Below, piece by piece: positions 35,775-45,140 of a DNA stretch of 64,000 nucleotides. The position numbers and the translations under genes were made by a program. The notes under the pieces are model-generated. The model was not told where the DNA came from, did no database searches, and worked only from the letters and a program-made list of their open reading frames with translations. The DNA lies in assembly GCA_009823505.1 (NCBI GenBank), contig VZQC01013830.1, positions 1,312,975-1,376,974 of the forward strand, in the 5' to 3' direction. Each line of letters begins with the position of its first letter. Within the stretch, counting starts at the first letter, position 1. The stretch comes from Rhizomys pruinosus. Lineage: Eukaryota > Chordata > Mammalia > Rodentia > Spalacidae.

Positions 35775-35874
35775 GTCAACAGATTACGGCACCACCTATG
35801 AAAAGCTAAACGACAAAGTGGGTTTGAAGACAGTCCTCAGTTACCTCTATGTCAATCCCACCAACAAAAAGAAG
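35775..35874 (+). CDS. Sorcs3: Internal coding exon of a SORCS-family VPS10-domain receptor, best guess Sorcs3
   Basis: The exon is 100 nt, bounded by a pyrimidine tract ending in ctgcag and by a gtaaga donor. It enters in phase 2 (an Arg codon is split ag|g) and leaves in phase 0. It encodes 33 further residues including DYGTTYEKLNDK, VGLKTVLSYLYV and NPTNKKK. This matches the N-terminal part of the ten-bladed VPS10 beta-propeller of SorCS receptors, type I membrane proteins that sort neurotrophins, APP and synaptic receptors in neurons. From memory, SorCS3 has KTVLSYLYVNPTNK, SorCS1 has Ile and Cys variants in this stretch, and SorCS2 differs strongly, so I favour Sorcs3. The third Lys in NKKK is Arg in the orthologues I recall. 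No neighbouring exon is visible, so both flanking introns are large. The family assignment is firm; the paralogue is less so. Confidence 0.85.
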
Positions 35875-35880
35875 GTAAGA
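35875..35880 (+). promoter_or_regulatory. 5' splice site (gtaaga)
   Basis: The sequence aag|gtaaga is a near-consensus U2 donor. It closes the SORCS exon after a complete Lys codon. Reading through would give a few intronic residues before a stop at about 35908. Confidence 0.8.
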
Positions 35881-36052
35881 GGAGGGGTCAGTAGGTCTCT
35901 TTCTGGTTAACAGAGTAGCTTAGCGACATGAGTTAAGAACAAAGGACATGGAATCACTTATGGCAGGCCTAGTTTATGTGCTGGACGGTCCATATGGTCT
36001 GTGATTCTAACAGGAGCCTTCATAGTGATAGCAGTTATAATAGCAAGGGATG

Positions 36053-36265
36053 GGGCTGGAGAGATGGCTTAGTGGCTAAGAGCACTGGTTGCTCTTACAG
36101 AGGACCCAGGTTTGATTCCCAGCACCCAAAGGGCCACTAACCACTGTACATAACTCCTGTTCCAGGAGATCTGACCCCCTCTTCTCAGTGAGCACTGCAA
36201 AATATGGGTGCACCCATATACATGTAAGCAGTACATTCATACACATAAATAAAAATACTAATAAA
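36053..36265 (+). mobile_element. B2 SINE, plus strand
   Basis: A tRNA-like head is visible: A-box region gatggcttagtggctaagagcactgg and B-box region aggtttgattcccagcaccc. Then come ctgttccaggagatctgacccc, tgggtgcacccatatacatg and an A-rich tail with AATAAA units. It lies about 180 bp after the SORCS exon and is moderately diverged. Confidence 0.9.
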
Positions 36266-36299
36266 ATATAAAAATAGCAATGGCGGCAGCAATAACGCC

Positions 36300-36430
36300 A
36301 GTGAAATCATGTAGCTGTATGAATGTGTGAGGAAGCTGATGAACACTGTCATGCCTTATTTATGCTTCCAGTGAACCTATGGAGTACAAACTGTTATTGC
36401 CTCATTTCACAGGGAAAGATAACACTCTGG
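36300..36430 (-). mobile_element. MIR SINE, minus strand
   Basis: The MIR core complement is seen in tatggagtacaaactgttattgcctcatttcacagggaaagataacac. Weakly conserved. Confidence 0.45.
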
Positions 36431-36773
36431 CTTGACTCATCCTACTAGGTGTTCCATCTACAAGCTGAGCTTGAGTCTACTGGACTCCAGAGCTGAGCCA
36501 CTGTCAGCTTCCTTCTCACTGGTCTTTTTAGACAGCAGTTTATTTGTGGGAATCTTTTTCTACCAGGGAAGGAGAGGTGGGTTTTGGGTTCTTAAACTTG
36601 ATTCTGAGCTGCTGCAGAGGCAGAGGGCAGCCTTAGACCTTCCAGTTTCTCTGTTCCTCTGTTTCTCTGTTTTTCTGGTGACCGACAGCCAGGATTAACT
36701 CACAAGTCAGGCTTTGGCCATGGAGACCTACTGGGAGTTGAGGTCTGGGTTCCATGGAACAGTGGATGGCTTT
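36431..36773. other. Unassigned intron
   Basis: A pyrimidine-rich run (tttctctgttcctctgtttctctg) lies near 36645. Nothing else was recognised. Confidence 0.45.
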
Positions 36774-36783
36774 AGAAAACACA

Positions 36784-36953
36784 GCCGGGCGTGGTGGCGC
36801 ACGCCTTTAATCCTAGCACTTGGGAGGCAGAGGCAGGCGGATCTTTGCGAGTTCAAGGCCAGCCTGGTCTAGAGAGTGAGTTCCAGGACAGCTGGGCTAC
36901 AGGGAAACCCTGCCTTGAAAAGACAAAAAAAGAGGGAGGTGGGGGGAAAAAAA
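36784..36953 (+). mobile_element. Young B1 SINE
   Basis: Near-consensus B1 with intact gccgggcgtggtggcgcacg and retained CpGs. The tail runs ttgaaaagacaaaaaaagag into a G/A-rich stretch. TSDs agaaaacaca lie at 36774-36783 and 36954-36963. Confidence 0.95.
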
Positions 36954-36963
36954 AGAAAACACA

Positions 36964-37855
36964 TACTGTCTAGTACATTCGACTTGGGAAGATATGATCT
37001 GTACCAAGCAAGCAAAGCCATACTATTTAGGGAAGGCAGATCTGAACTTAAATGACTTAAATTATGTCATTTTTATATTTCTAAAATTCCATTTTCATCT
37101 TGTAATTCAATTTGCATTCTCCAGTGGCTTTGTAAAACCCTTCTTTACCAAATTAGTCTCAGGAGTGAGTGTCTACTGCTACACAGGTATAAGGATCTCT
37201 GATTTTAACATGGTGGTCTCAGTTGTGGCTGAGAACGATCCTTCATGCTGCTTACGGTGGAGCAGCTTTGGCTCACACCCTTAGTATCAAAGCATCCATT
37301 CTCCTTTCTTCTAATGCTGCCCAACACCCCTGAAAGTGGAGGAAATAGAAATGCTGGCTTCTGGGTTAGCTTCAGTGATTGATAAGTCCTAAGGTCCAAC
37401 CAACTGGAAGATGTTACAGACCTCCAAACTTTGACCAAGCGCCAAAGCCTTGATTGTCAGGAAAGCTATTAAGGCTTTAGCTTTTAGGTTTAACTGAGTA
37501 GTTACTGATTTCTTTGCCCTATAGGATTGTAATGTTCACAATTTTCAGTTTTTCTATTTGAATTATTGAATGTTAGACTGGGAAGGCCCAACAATTTCAT
37601 TGATTCAAGCTACTGTTAATGATTTTTGAGCTGTAATCTCTTTGCAAATGGTATTGAAGTTATAGACGTTCTCCCCAGACTCATGCTTCTGCCAAAAAAT
37701 TATGTATACATTTTGAAAAGTTTTGAGCAACTCAAAGCCCATCCGTGGACCCAAGATGTCCATGGAATCTTGGTCAAGAATCCTTTATATATAATGATTT
37801 ACAGATGAGAAACCCCGAGAGCCTTCCCCACATCCCACACCTACAGATACAGGTC
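36964..37855. other. Unassigned intron
   Basis: No repeat or coding signal was recognised. Confidence 0.45.
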
Positions 37856-37934
37856 TATTAGTTACTTTCTTCATTGCCATGACAAAGTCCTTGATAAAAA
37901 GCACAAGATGAAGCCAGTTAAAAATGCCAGTGTG

Positions 37935-39872
37935 TGGAGCACAGATATATAGTAAAAATGTCCATTTTACCCAAGCTGATATACAGATTCAACTCAATCC
38001 CAATCAAAATCCCTATGAGCTTCTTGAGAGACTTGGAAAAAAAAATCGTTAAATTCATATGGAAAAACAAAAGACCCTGAATAGCTAAAGCAACCTTGAG
38101 TGAAAAATGCAATACAGGGGGGATTGCCCTTTCAGACTTCAAACTATATTACAGGGCCATAGTCATAAAGACAGCCTGGTACTGGCACAAAAACAGACCT
38201 GTTGACCAATGGAACAAAATAGAAGATCCAAATTTGAGCTCATACAATTTCAGCCACCTCATATTTGACAAAGGGGCACAAAACCCTCAATGGAGGAAGG
38301 ATAGCATCTTCAGCAAATGGTGCTGGCAAAATTGGATCACCATCTGTAGAAGAACAAAATTAAACCTGTACCTCTCACCCTGTACGAAAATAAACTCCAA
38401 GTGGATCAAAGATCTCATCTTGAAGCCTGAAACCCTGAAGGTGATAAAAGAAAAAGTTGGCAACAACCTACAAGACATAGGTGTAGGAAGAGACTTTCTA
38501 AATCAGATAGCAGCCGCACAGGAAGTAAGGTCAACAGTTGACAAGCGGGACCTCAAAACACTCAAAAGCAGCGGGCGTGGTGGTGCATGCCTTTAATCCT
38601 AGCACTTGGGAGGCAGAGGTAGTTGGATTTTTGTGAGTTCAAGGCCAGCCTGGTCTACAGAGTGAGTTCCAGGACAGCTAGGGCTACAGGGAGACTCTGT
38701 CTCAAAAAGACCAAAAAAAAAAAAAAAAACCCTCAAAAGCTTCTGTACAGTGAAAGAAACAATCAAGGAGGTGAAGAGAAAACCCACAGGGTGGGAAGAA
38801 ATCTTTACCAGCGACACATCTGACAGAGCATTGATGTCAAGAATATATAAACTACTCAAAAAACAAAGAAGACAAATGACCTACTCAAAAGATGGAGTAA
38901 AGAGCTGAACAGAGTCTTCACCAGTGAGGAATTAAAGATGGCTGAGAAACATCTTAAAAAGTGTTCATCATTATTAATAATTAAGGAAATGCAAATTAAA
39001 ACCACTCTCAGATATCATCTCATTCCAGTATGGCTAGCTAAGTTCAAGAAAACAAAAGACAACAGATGCTGGAGGGGTTGTGGGGAAAGGGGAACACTCA
39101 TCCACTACTGGTGGGAATGTAAACTTGTACAACCACTATGGGAAGCAGTGTGGAGAACCCTTAAAAGACTTGGAATGAGCTTACCACCTGACCCAATCAT
39201 ACCACTCCTGGGTATATACTCCAAAGACTCATCCTACCGCAAATATATATGCACATCCATGTTTATTGCAGCTCTCTTCACAACAGTGAAAAACTGGAAC
39301 CAACCCATATGCTCCTCAACAGATGAGTGGATGGCAAAAATGTGGTACATCTACACAATGGAGTACTATTCAGCGGTAAAGAAGGATGGCATTATGAACT
39401 TTGCAGGTAAATGGATGGAGCTAGAAGCCATTATGCTGATTGAGGTGACACAGTCCCAGAAAGACAAATGGAGAATGGTTTCCCTCATTTGTGGATGCTA
39501 ACACCAAATCCCCCAGACGAAAGGCAAGCTGAACGACAGTATAGTTATATTTTTGGTTTATCTGAAAGCAACTATGTTGTTATAATATGAATCCCTCGAT
39601 GGGCTCTAGAATCCACCCACCAATTATTTTCAGACTCTGTAATTACTGTATAGGGGTGGAGAGTATGTATCCATATTTTAGAATAATATAAAATTAACGG
39701 AGGAAAATGTGAATTCCTAAGCATAAAAAAAAAAGACTGAGAGAAAGATGCAGGACAGTTATGGCAGAATACATGATCTGGGATGGGATGGAGTGGGGTG
39801 GGGGGAAGGGATAGGGGAATATGCCTGAACAGAAATGAAAAATGATGAATGAAATACATAAAACATCAATAA
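37935..39872 (+). mobile_element. 5'-truncated L1 with 15-bp TSDs, interrupted by a B1
   Basis: The flanking target site aaaaatgccagtgtg is at 37920-37934 and 39873-39887. The L1 carries the last third of ORF2. Open stretches lie at 38096-38569, before a nested B1, and 38938-39501. The latter is 187 codons to the natural stop and keeps the C-terminal motif CWRGCGERGTLIH with its downstream Cys. The 3' UTR contains a G-rich tract at 39780-39817 and ends aacatcaataaaaaaa. Confidence 0.95.
38570..38725 (+). mobile_element. B1 SINE inside L1 ORF2
   Basis: Complete B1 (gcgggcgtggtggtgcatgc ... actctgtctcaaaaagacc) with a pure A tail. Its TSDs, aaaacactcaaaagc at 38555-38569 and aaaaccctcaaaagc at 38726-38740, differ at one base. 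The ORF2 frame upstream and downstream belongs to one L1. Confidence 0.95.
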
Positions 39873-39993
39873 AAAAATGCCAGTGTGAGGCAGGTGGATC
39901 TCTGTGAGTTCAAAGCCAGCCTGGTCTACATAGTAGTTGCAGGACAGCTGGAGCTACAGGGAGACCCTGTCTTAAAAAAAAAATGCCAGTGTG
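39873..39993. repeat. Repeated target site aaaaatgccagtgtg (second and third copies)
   Basis: Identical 15-mers lie at 39873-39887 and 39979-39993. The first copy is at 37920-37934. Three copies bracket two successive insertions. Confidence 0.9.
39888..39978 (+). mobile_element. 5'-truncated B1 at the L1 3' boundary
   Basis: B1 right part only: aggcaggtggatctctgtgagttcaaagcc ... gagaccctgtcttaaaaa. It is flanked by the same 15-bp site (39873-39887 and 39979-39993) that flanks the L1, so both used one target. Confidence 0.9.
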
Positions 39994-40640
39994 GGTGGTG
40001 CTCTTGAGGCCCCACCTCTAGCTAGGGAGTTATTGGCAGTTGATGCTGCTGAGAGAAAGTCACCTTTTTTTTTTTTTTTTTAGCAAATGGCTACTGCTAG
40101 GGTTCCCTATGGCCCAATAATGACTTAAGGGCAGCACTGATTAATCTCAGTGGGTTAAAGAATAATAATTGAATCATGAAAAAAAGACCTAAATTGGGAG
40201 AGAGTTGTGATGGGAGTCGTGCGGTGGTTGGCGTGGTGGAGCTGATAAATACGCACTGTATACATGTATAATATTTTCAAAGAATAAATGAAAATTAAGA
40301 TAAAAATCAATGTAGGGATGAAGAGATTTATTTCAATTTATATTTCGAGGGTGCAGGCCATCATGGTGGGGCTTCTGTTATTGGAGGAGGGGCTTGTCAC
40401 ACCGCATCCATAATCAAGAGGAAGAGAGTGATGAATGCTACAACCCTGCTCACTTTCTCTTTTCTGTTCAGTACAAGATGCTAAGCCATGGCGTGGTGTT
40501 CCCACAATGAAAATAGATCATCCACCTCCACCTAATCTGGATAATCTGTCACAGTCATGCCCAGAGGGTTGTCTCCTTGGTGATTCTATATCCCTGTCAA
40601 ATTGGCAATCGATATTACCCATCCCACCAACTTGAAAACT

Positions 40641-41611
40641 GGGTGTCAGGCCCAAAAAGAATGTTTATCACCATGGATTGCTAACCTCTGGACCAGGATC
40701 AGAAACCAGAGAGGCTGACTCAATCCCAATTGACTAGTGCCTCCCCATCCTTTGCCCCTTTTTCCTTATACACAATCATAACCCAGATTTATGACCTGGA
40801 ACTCCGGGGTGGTGCCACATCCATGATGAACAATGATAACTAAACCGAGGTAGTGATGATCTAGATCCATTTTACTTATACGCTTCTACCTTTTCTTGGG
40901 AAAGAATATGAGGCTCACAGATGACAAGTGTTCTACCCTGGCCACTCATCCAGTTAATGGAAGTTGCTCATGATCCCCCCGTGATGTGGGTCAAATGGGA
41001 TCACATCGAGTGTGTGCTCCAGGAGAGGAGCAGGAACGTAATCACTAATCTCTGACCTCCTTTGAGTATTCACCATGTTTTCACATAGAAATGTCTCAGG
41101 TTTTATGCTCAGCAAACAGTAGTTGTGTTTCATTTGTCTAATCTAAGAAACATCAGCAAGGTATGTTGATGGTCATTTAGGAGGCACTTCTGGTTAAAAG
41201 TTAAAACATATTTTTTATTCATTCTGTTTAGGAAAAGACAAACAAATATCCAATGTTATGGATTGTTTGGTTTGTTTATGAAAACAGCAATAGAAATTAA
41301 TGTTCATAGGAATCATATGTAATCTTCAATCCTTTATCAGTCATCCAAGGAGAGATAAAGCTGGGTTCAGTTTCACTGCTACTATTTAACTTTGATTGTG
41401 TTTGGAGCCTTTGGTTGTTAGTGATACAAACACGCTATGCATGGTTGGTTCTCTTATCCAGAATATTTACTTTACTAGATATCTCCCATTTTTATCCAAG
41501 GAGGCAAAAGGACACTGTGATATAAATGAATATATTCATTTGTTTCTTTGTTAACCTAGAATATTGCACCATTATTATGACCTCAGAATGGAACTATTTT
41601 TAGTTTTAAAT
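40641..41611. other. Unassigned intron
   Basis: No gene or repeat was recognised. The DNA becomes AT-rich after 41,200. Confidence 0.45.
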
Positions 41612-41626
41612 TTTTCAGACTTTTCT

Positions 41627-41870
41627 TTTTTTTAAATTTTTTTATTAATTTTATTTATTTCCATATGTGTATGAATGTACTGTCTGCATGCAAGTTTGTG
41701 CACCTATGTTGTGTAATGCCGCGGAGGTCAGAAGAGGGTGTTGGATTCTCCTGGAACTGGAGTTCTCCTGGAATTGGAGTTTCAGATGGTTCTCGGCCGC
41801 CATGTGGGTGCTGGGGATCGAACCTGGGTCCTCTGCAAGAGCAGTCGGTGCTCTTAACCGCTAGGCCAAA
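41627..41870 (-). mobile_element. B2 SINE, minus strand, 17-bp duplication subtype
   Basis: Antisense B2 with T-rich tail, gccgcggaggtcagaagagg, and the duplication ctggaactggagtt / ctcctggaattggagtt. TSDs ttttcagacttttct lie at 41612-41626 and 41871-41885. The head stops at gctaggcc, about a dozen bases short of the usual ctccagcc end, so the copy is slightly 5'-truncated. Confidence 0.95.
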
Positions 41871-41885
41871 TTTTCAGACTTTTCT

Positions 41886-42364
41886 AAAATATGTCTAGAA
41901 ATTTACAGCTGTCACTACCTTGATTCTCTTTTCAGCTTGTGTTTAGCAAGTTTATTTTGATTCTCTTAGTTCACAAATTATCTTTAGCTGTCCATGCTCA
42001 CTGGCAGTGGGCTCCAGCAGGTTTGTCAGTTAATCTCATGGAAGCATTTCCTTTTCACCTAATGAGTTATTTATTTAACAGATGGCCAGTGCTTTCCTTG
42101 GAGGCTGTGAATACATCAGATAAGATCTGTTGCCCCTGGCAAAGCAGTAAATTGTGCTTTTATTTATATAATTGCTCCCTCCTAAAGCTAAATGTTGACT
42201 TTTTCAGTATTTTCTCATTTGGGAGCAAAATGTTCTCCAAATACCAATAGTTAACAAGCTATGAGATTTTAACAGAAAGTTAAGCTGAAAGCAGAAGTGT
42301 TAATGTGTGTGGCTTCCCTACACCAGTAATAATTTTAGGTAGCCATAACTGAGTACCTACTGTG
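41886..42364. other. Unassigned intron
   Basis: An open 103-codon frame at 41939-42250 has no recognisable domain. Nothing else was seen. Confidence 0.45.
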
Positions 42365-42376
42365 CTAAACTTTTCT

Positions 42377-42602
42377 CTTTTTTTGTATTTTTTTATTTAT
42401 TATTTTTTATGTGTATGAATGTACTGCCTGCATGTAGGTTGGTGTACCTGAATCATGCAATGCTGTAGGGGTCAGAGGAGGATTCCCCTGGAGCTGGAGT
42501 TAAAGACGGTTCTTAGCCACCATGTGGGTGCAGGAAATTGAACCAGGGTCCTCTGGAAGAGCAGTTGGCATTCCTAACCACTGAGCCATCTATCCAGCCC
42601 CA
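42377..42602 (-). mobile_element. B2 SINE, minus strand, without the 17-bp duplication
   Basis: Antisense B2: tgtatgaatgtactgcctgcatg, gtcagaggaggattcccctgg (a deletion of agaggg-gtcgga text), ggagctggagttaaagacgg, tcctaaccactgagccatctatccagcccc. TSDs ctaaacttttct lie at 42365-42376 and 42603-42614. Confidence 0.9.
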
Positions 42603-42614
42603 CTAAACTTTTCT

Positions 42615-43603
42615 TTGTAAGCTTTATATACACTGTTCTGTAATCTTCTCAGCCCTTTAGAGAGCAGGTAAGATAAAGAGATAGAATACAGTAAATTGTA
42701 CCAAAGTTGTATTACCATAAATTATGGATCAGTAACAACATTTCTGTTGGGTATATTTGGGGACAAGGCTGAATTTCCTTAAGGAATTTGACTTGGGTCT
42801 TGCAATATTGTCTATTTCAGAGGCTGTGAACAGGGTCTCATCATTTTATCTAGCAAGTGTCATAATTCTGTCTGCGAGAATTGATATGAAGGGGTCAGAA
42901 TATCTCCAGTTGTCCTAGACTTAAGAAGTCATGGTATCAGCATTATGCGACCCTGACCTGCCCTCCTGCATTGGATATGAGTTGGGTGTCCTTGGCTGCT
43001 TGCCTTTTTTCATCCAGGTTTTTTCATTAACTCAGTTGGAGACTATCTTTGTTCAGCAAGCCAGAATTTCTAGATGTTTCTGAGTTGGTCACTTGGAAAA
43101 TGAACAGTGTATCAGATCTGGAAGCAGGAGTAGGGGAGGCTTCACCCCTAGAATTTATTATCCCCCCCTAGAACTTACCCGTCTTCCCCATGGTGGAGAG
43201 TGGTGAGCTGCAGTTTGTGCCTTCCACTTCTCCTTACAGGTGATAAGCATCCTTGGATCCTCACAATTCATTACTGTCACTAGAGTCTTGTCCTCAGGTC
43301 CATGAAGAATAGCAAGTGCCAAGGTCAAGACTGTTCACCAGACCTGTGCTTTGTACAGTCAGGCTTACAGCTGTGTGCCTCAGCCAGAGACAGACTTCAT
43401 TCCTACCGGCCAATATATTTGAGAATGAATCTTCGAGTGGACAGGGAAATGCAGACATGTTGTGGTTTAACTACTCTGGCTCAAAAGCAGCTGCCACCTG
43501 CATCTTTAGACACAATGTGCTGGAAATGGCAGAGATAGTACACAGGTCTGACTGCCAAGGAATGGGACCAAATTACTGCATGGTGGGAATGTGTTACCTC
43601 TTC

Positions 43604-43604
<1 letters not shown>
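42615..43604. other. Unassigned intron
   Basis: Overlapping ORFs at 43302-43657 run into the GT repeat and have no recognised product. A small C run lies near 43163. Confidence 0.45.

Positions 43605-43647
<43 letters not shown>
43605..43647 (+). repeat. (GT)n microsatellite
   Basis: About 20 uninterrupted GT units. Expected to be length-polymorphic. Confidence 0.95.
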
Positions 43648-43648
<1 letters not shown>

Positions 43649-43739
43649 TGGGTCTGACATTAGCATAGCATTTTGAATTATTTTTATTTTGCTTCTAATA
43701 ATCTCTGTGTACTTGGTAGTACTCTGTGTACTTCAATAA

Positions 43740-43880
43740 TGTACTAGATTAGGTAGCTGTTATTCCCTTAAGTCTGTTAGCTTTAGCTCTGTTTGACAGA
43801 TGAGGAAACTAAGGCTCAAGCAGGAATCTACTTGCTGCTGTAAAATAGTAAGTGGGGTCTGTGTTCTCCATTCACTTCTC
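43740..43880 (-). mobile_element. MIR SINE, minus strand
   Basis: The antisense core is clear: gctctgtttgacagatgaggaaactaaggctcaagcagg, followed by aaatagtaagtggggtctg. Confidence 0.65.
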
Positions 43881-45140
43881 TCTTACCCTGGGTGTTGGCT
43901 GCCACTGCCACAGGTATTTAGTCCAATTGAGTTGCAATGACTCAGGGTTGCCTAGGGCTTTCTGCTCATTAGTATTGGAGGATTAGCTGCTTCTGGGATG
44001 TGGAGGGTTGTGATAGATCCTCCATTCCTAACTGATTTACTATTGAGAAAGATAAATTATTTCTAGCCTATAAACTGCAGAAATACAGAAGGAACTACTA
44101 GCCAGATTTCTCCAATGAGCATGCATTTCTGTTGAGCTGCTGAAGAGGCTTTGTAAGCTTGGTGGATGCTGAATATGCCCATGGTTGCCACTAGATACAG
44201 TAACATAACCCTGACTTCTCTTTAATGCCCCAGGCACCCCCTAAACAAAACGGAGCATAGAGTTTAAAACTCTTGGGTGCCTGCGTTTCCTGACTCACAT
44301 TTCCCAATGTTATCGGAGGCATGGGGAAGCTACAGCTTACAGAAGTCAACATCTCTTATGCTAGTAGTACAAAAAACAGTGAATGTGTCAAAGCAGTTTG
44401 ATGCTGTGAAACAGTCTGTTAAGTGCATGGCTCTTAACAAAGTATTTGTAGAGAAAGTGTTCCTGATTTCAGAAATATGAAGTCGTCCTGAGAAAATATG
44501 ATGAACAAGTGTCACTTGCATGCACAGGCATGGAGATGCAAATTCCAGTGCATCTAGGGATCAGTAGGTAATGCGAAGGAGGACTTTTGCCATGTCAGGA
44601 TGTTGATAGCTCCTGTGTAAAGGGATTTCCGGAGAATTTTTGTCCTGGGAAAATAGGAGCTCAACATGGCCTGGAATGGTTAATGTCTTCATGATTATGA
44701 TTTTCATAAGAGATTTTCTATATAGATTATCACATGCAGTGGCTGGGATAATTGTAATAGACTCTGGCAGTTAGGGCTTTGGGGTGGCAGATTGTAACAA
44801 AGTTACTTTGATCCCTGTGTTCAATTGGTATTTACAGCTGAAATTTTGATACATGCAAAATGGCCTTTGGGACCAAAGGATAACAATTATATTGTCTTTA
44901 GAGGATAGTACAGGTAAACTAACTAAGTAACTAAGGGATTATTAATAACATCAGAATCCCAAACTGGAGCCCAGCTGTCATGCCTTTACTCTGAGCTGCC
45001 CGCCTCCGGACCTTCTTGGAGAAGAAGCAGCTCCTCATAGTCTAGGTATCTAAAAAGGTCCACATTTTGCCTTGTTCAGGAAGTATGCTCAACCTTCTCT
45101 CTTCCAATTTTCTTTCCCATCTCTTAAAACCAAACCGTCT
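43881..45140. other. Unassigned intron left of the minisatellite
   Basis: No gene, SINE or L1 was recognised. Confidence 0.45.

Larger units (their letters stand above)
37904..40298 (+). mobile_element. Lx-like L1 3' UTR fragment, split by a younger L1 and a B1
   Basis: The left part is 37904-37934 (caagatgaagccagttaaaaatgcc). The right part is 39994-40298 (gtgctcttgaggccccacctctagctaggg, ttattggcagttgatgctgctgagag, a T run, tggctactgctagggttccctatg, taatctcagtgggtt). The two halves rejoin into one 3' UTR like that at 30141. Confidence 0.65.
37856..40640 (-). mobile_element. MaLR-type LTR, minus strand, split by later insertions
   Basis: The left part is 37856-37903 (ttagttactttcttcattgccatgacaaag). 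The right part is 40299-40640 (agagatttatttcaattta, gccatcatggtggggc, aagaggaagagagtgatgaatgc, cagtcatgcccagagggttgtctccttgg, tgtcaaattggcaatcg). The join is marked by gataaaaagca / gataaaaatca at 37893-37903 and 40299-40309, the TSD of an Lx L1 fragment. It is the outermost layer of the nest. Confidence 0.5.

Noticed and set aside
38096..39501. Host gene encoded by the long ORFs at 38096 and 38938
   Set aside because: They are the C-terminal part of L1 ORF2, recognisable by CWRGCGERGTLIH and the order shared with 9083, 24680 and 55546.
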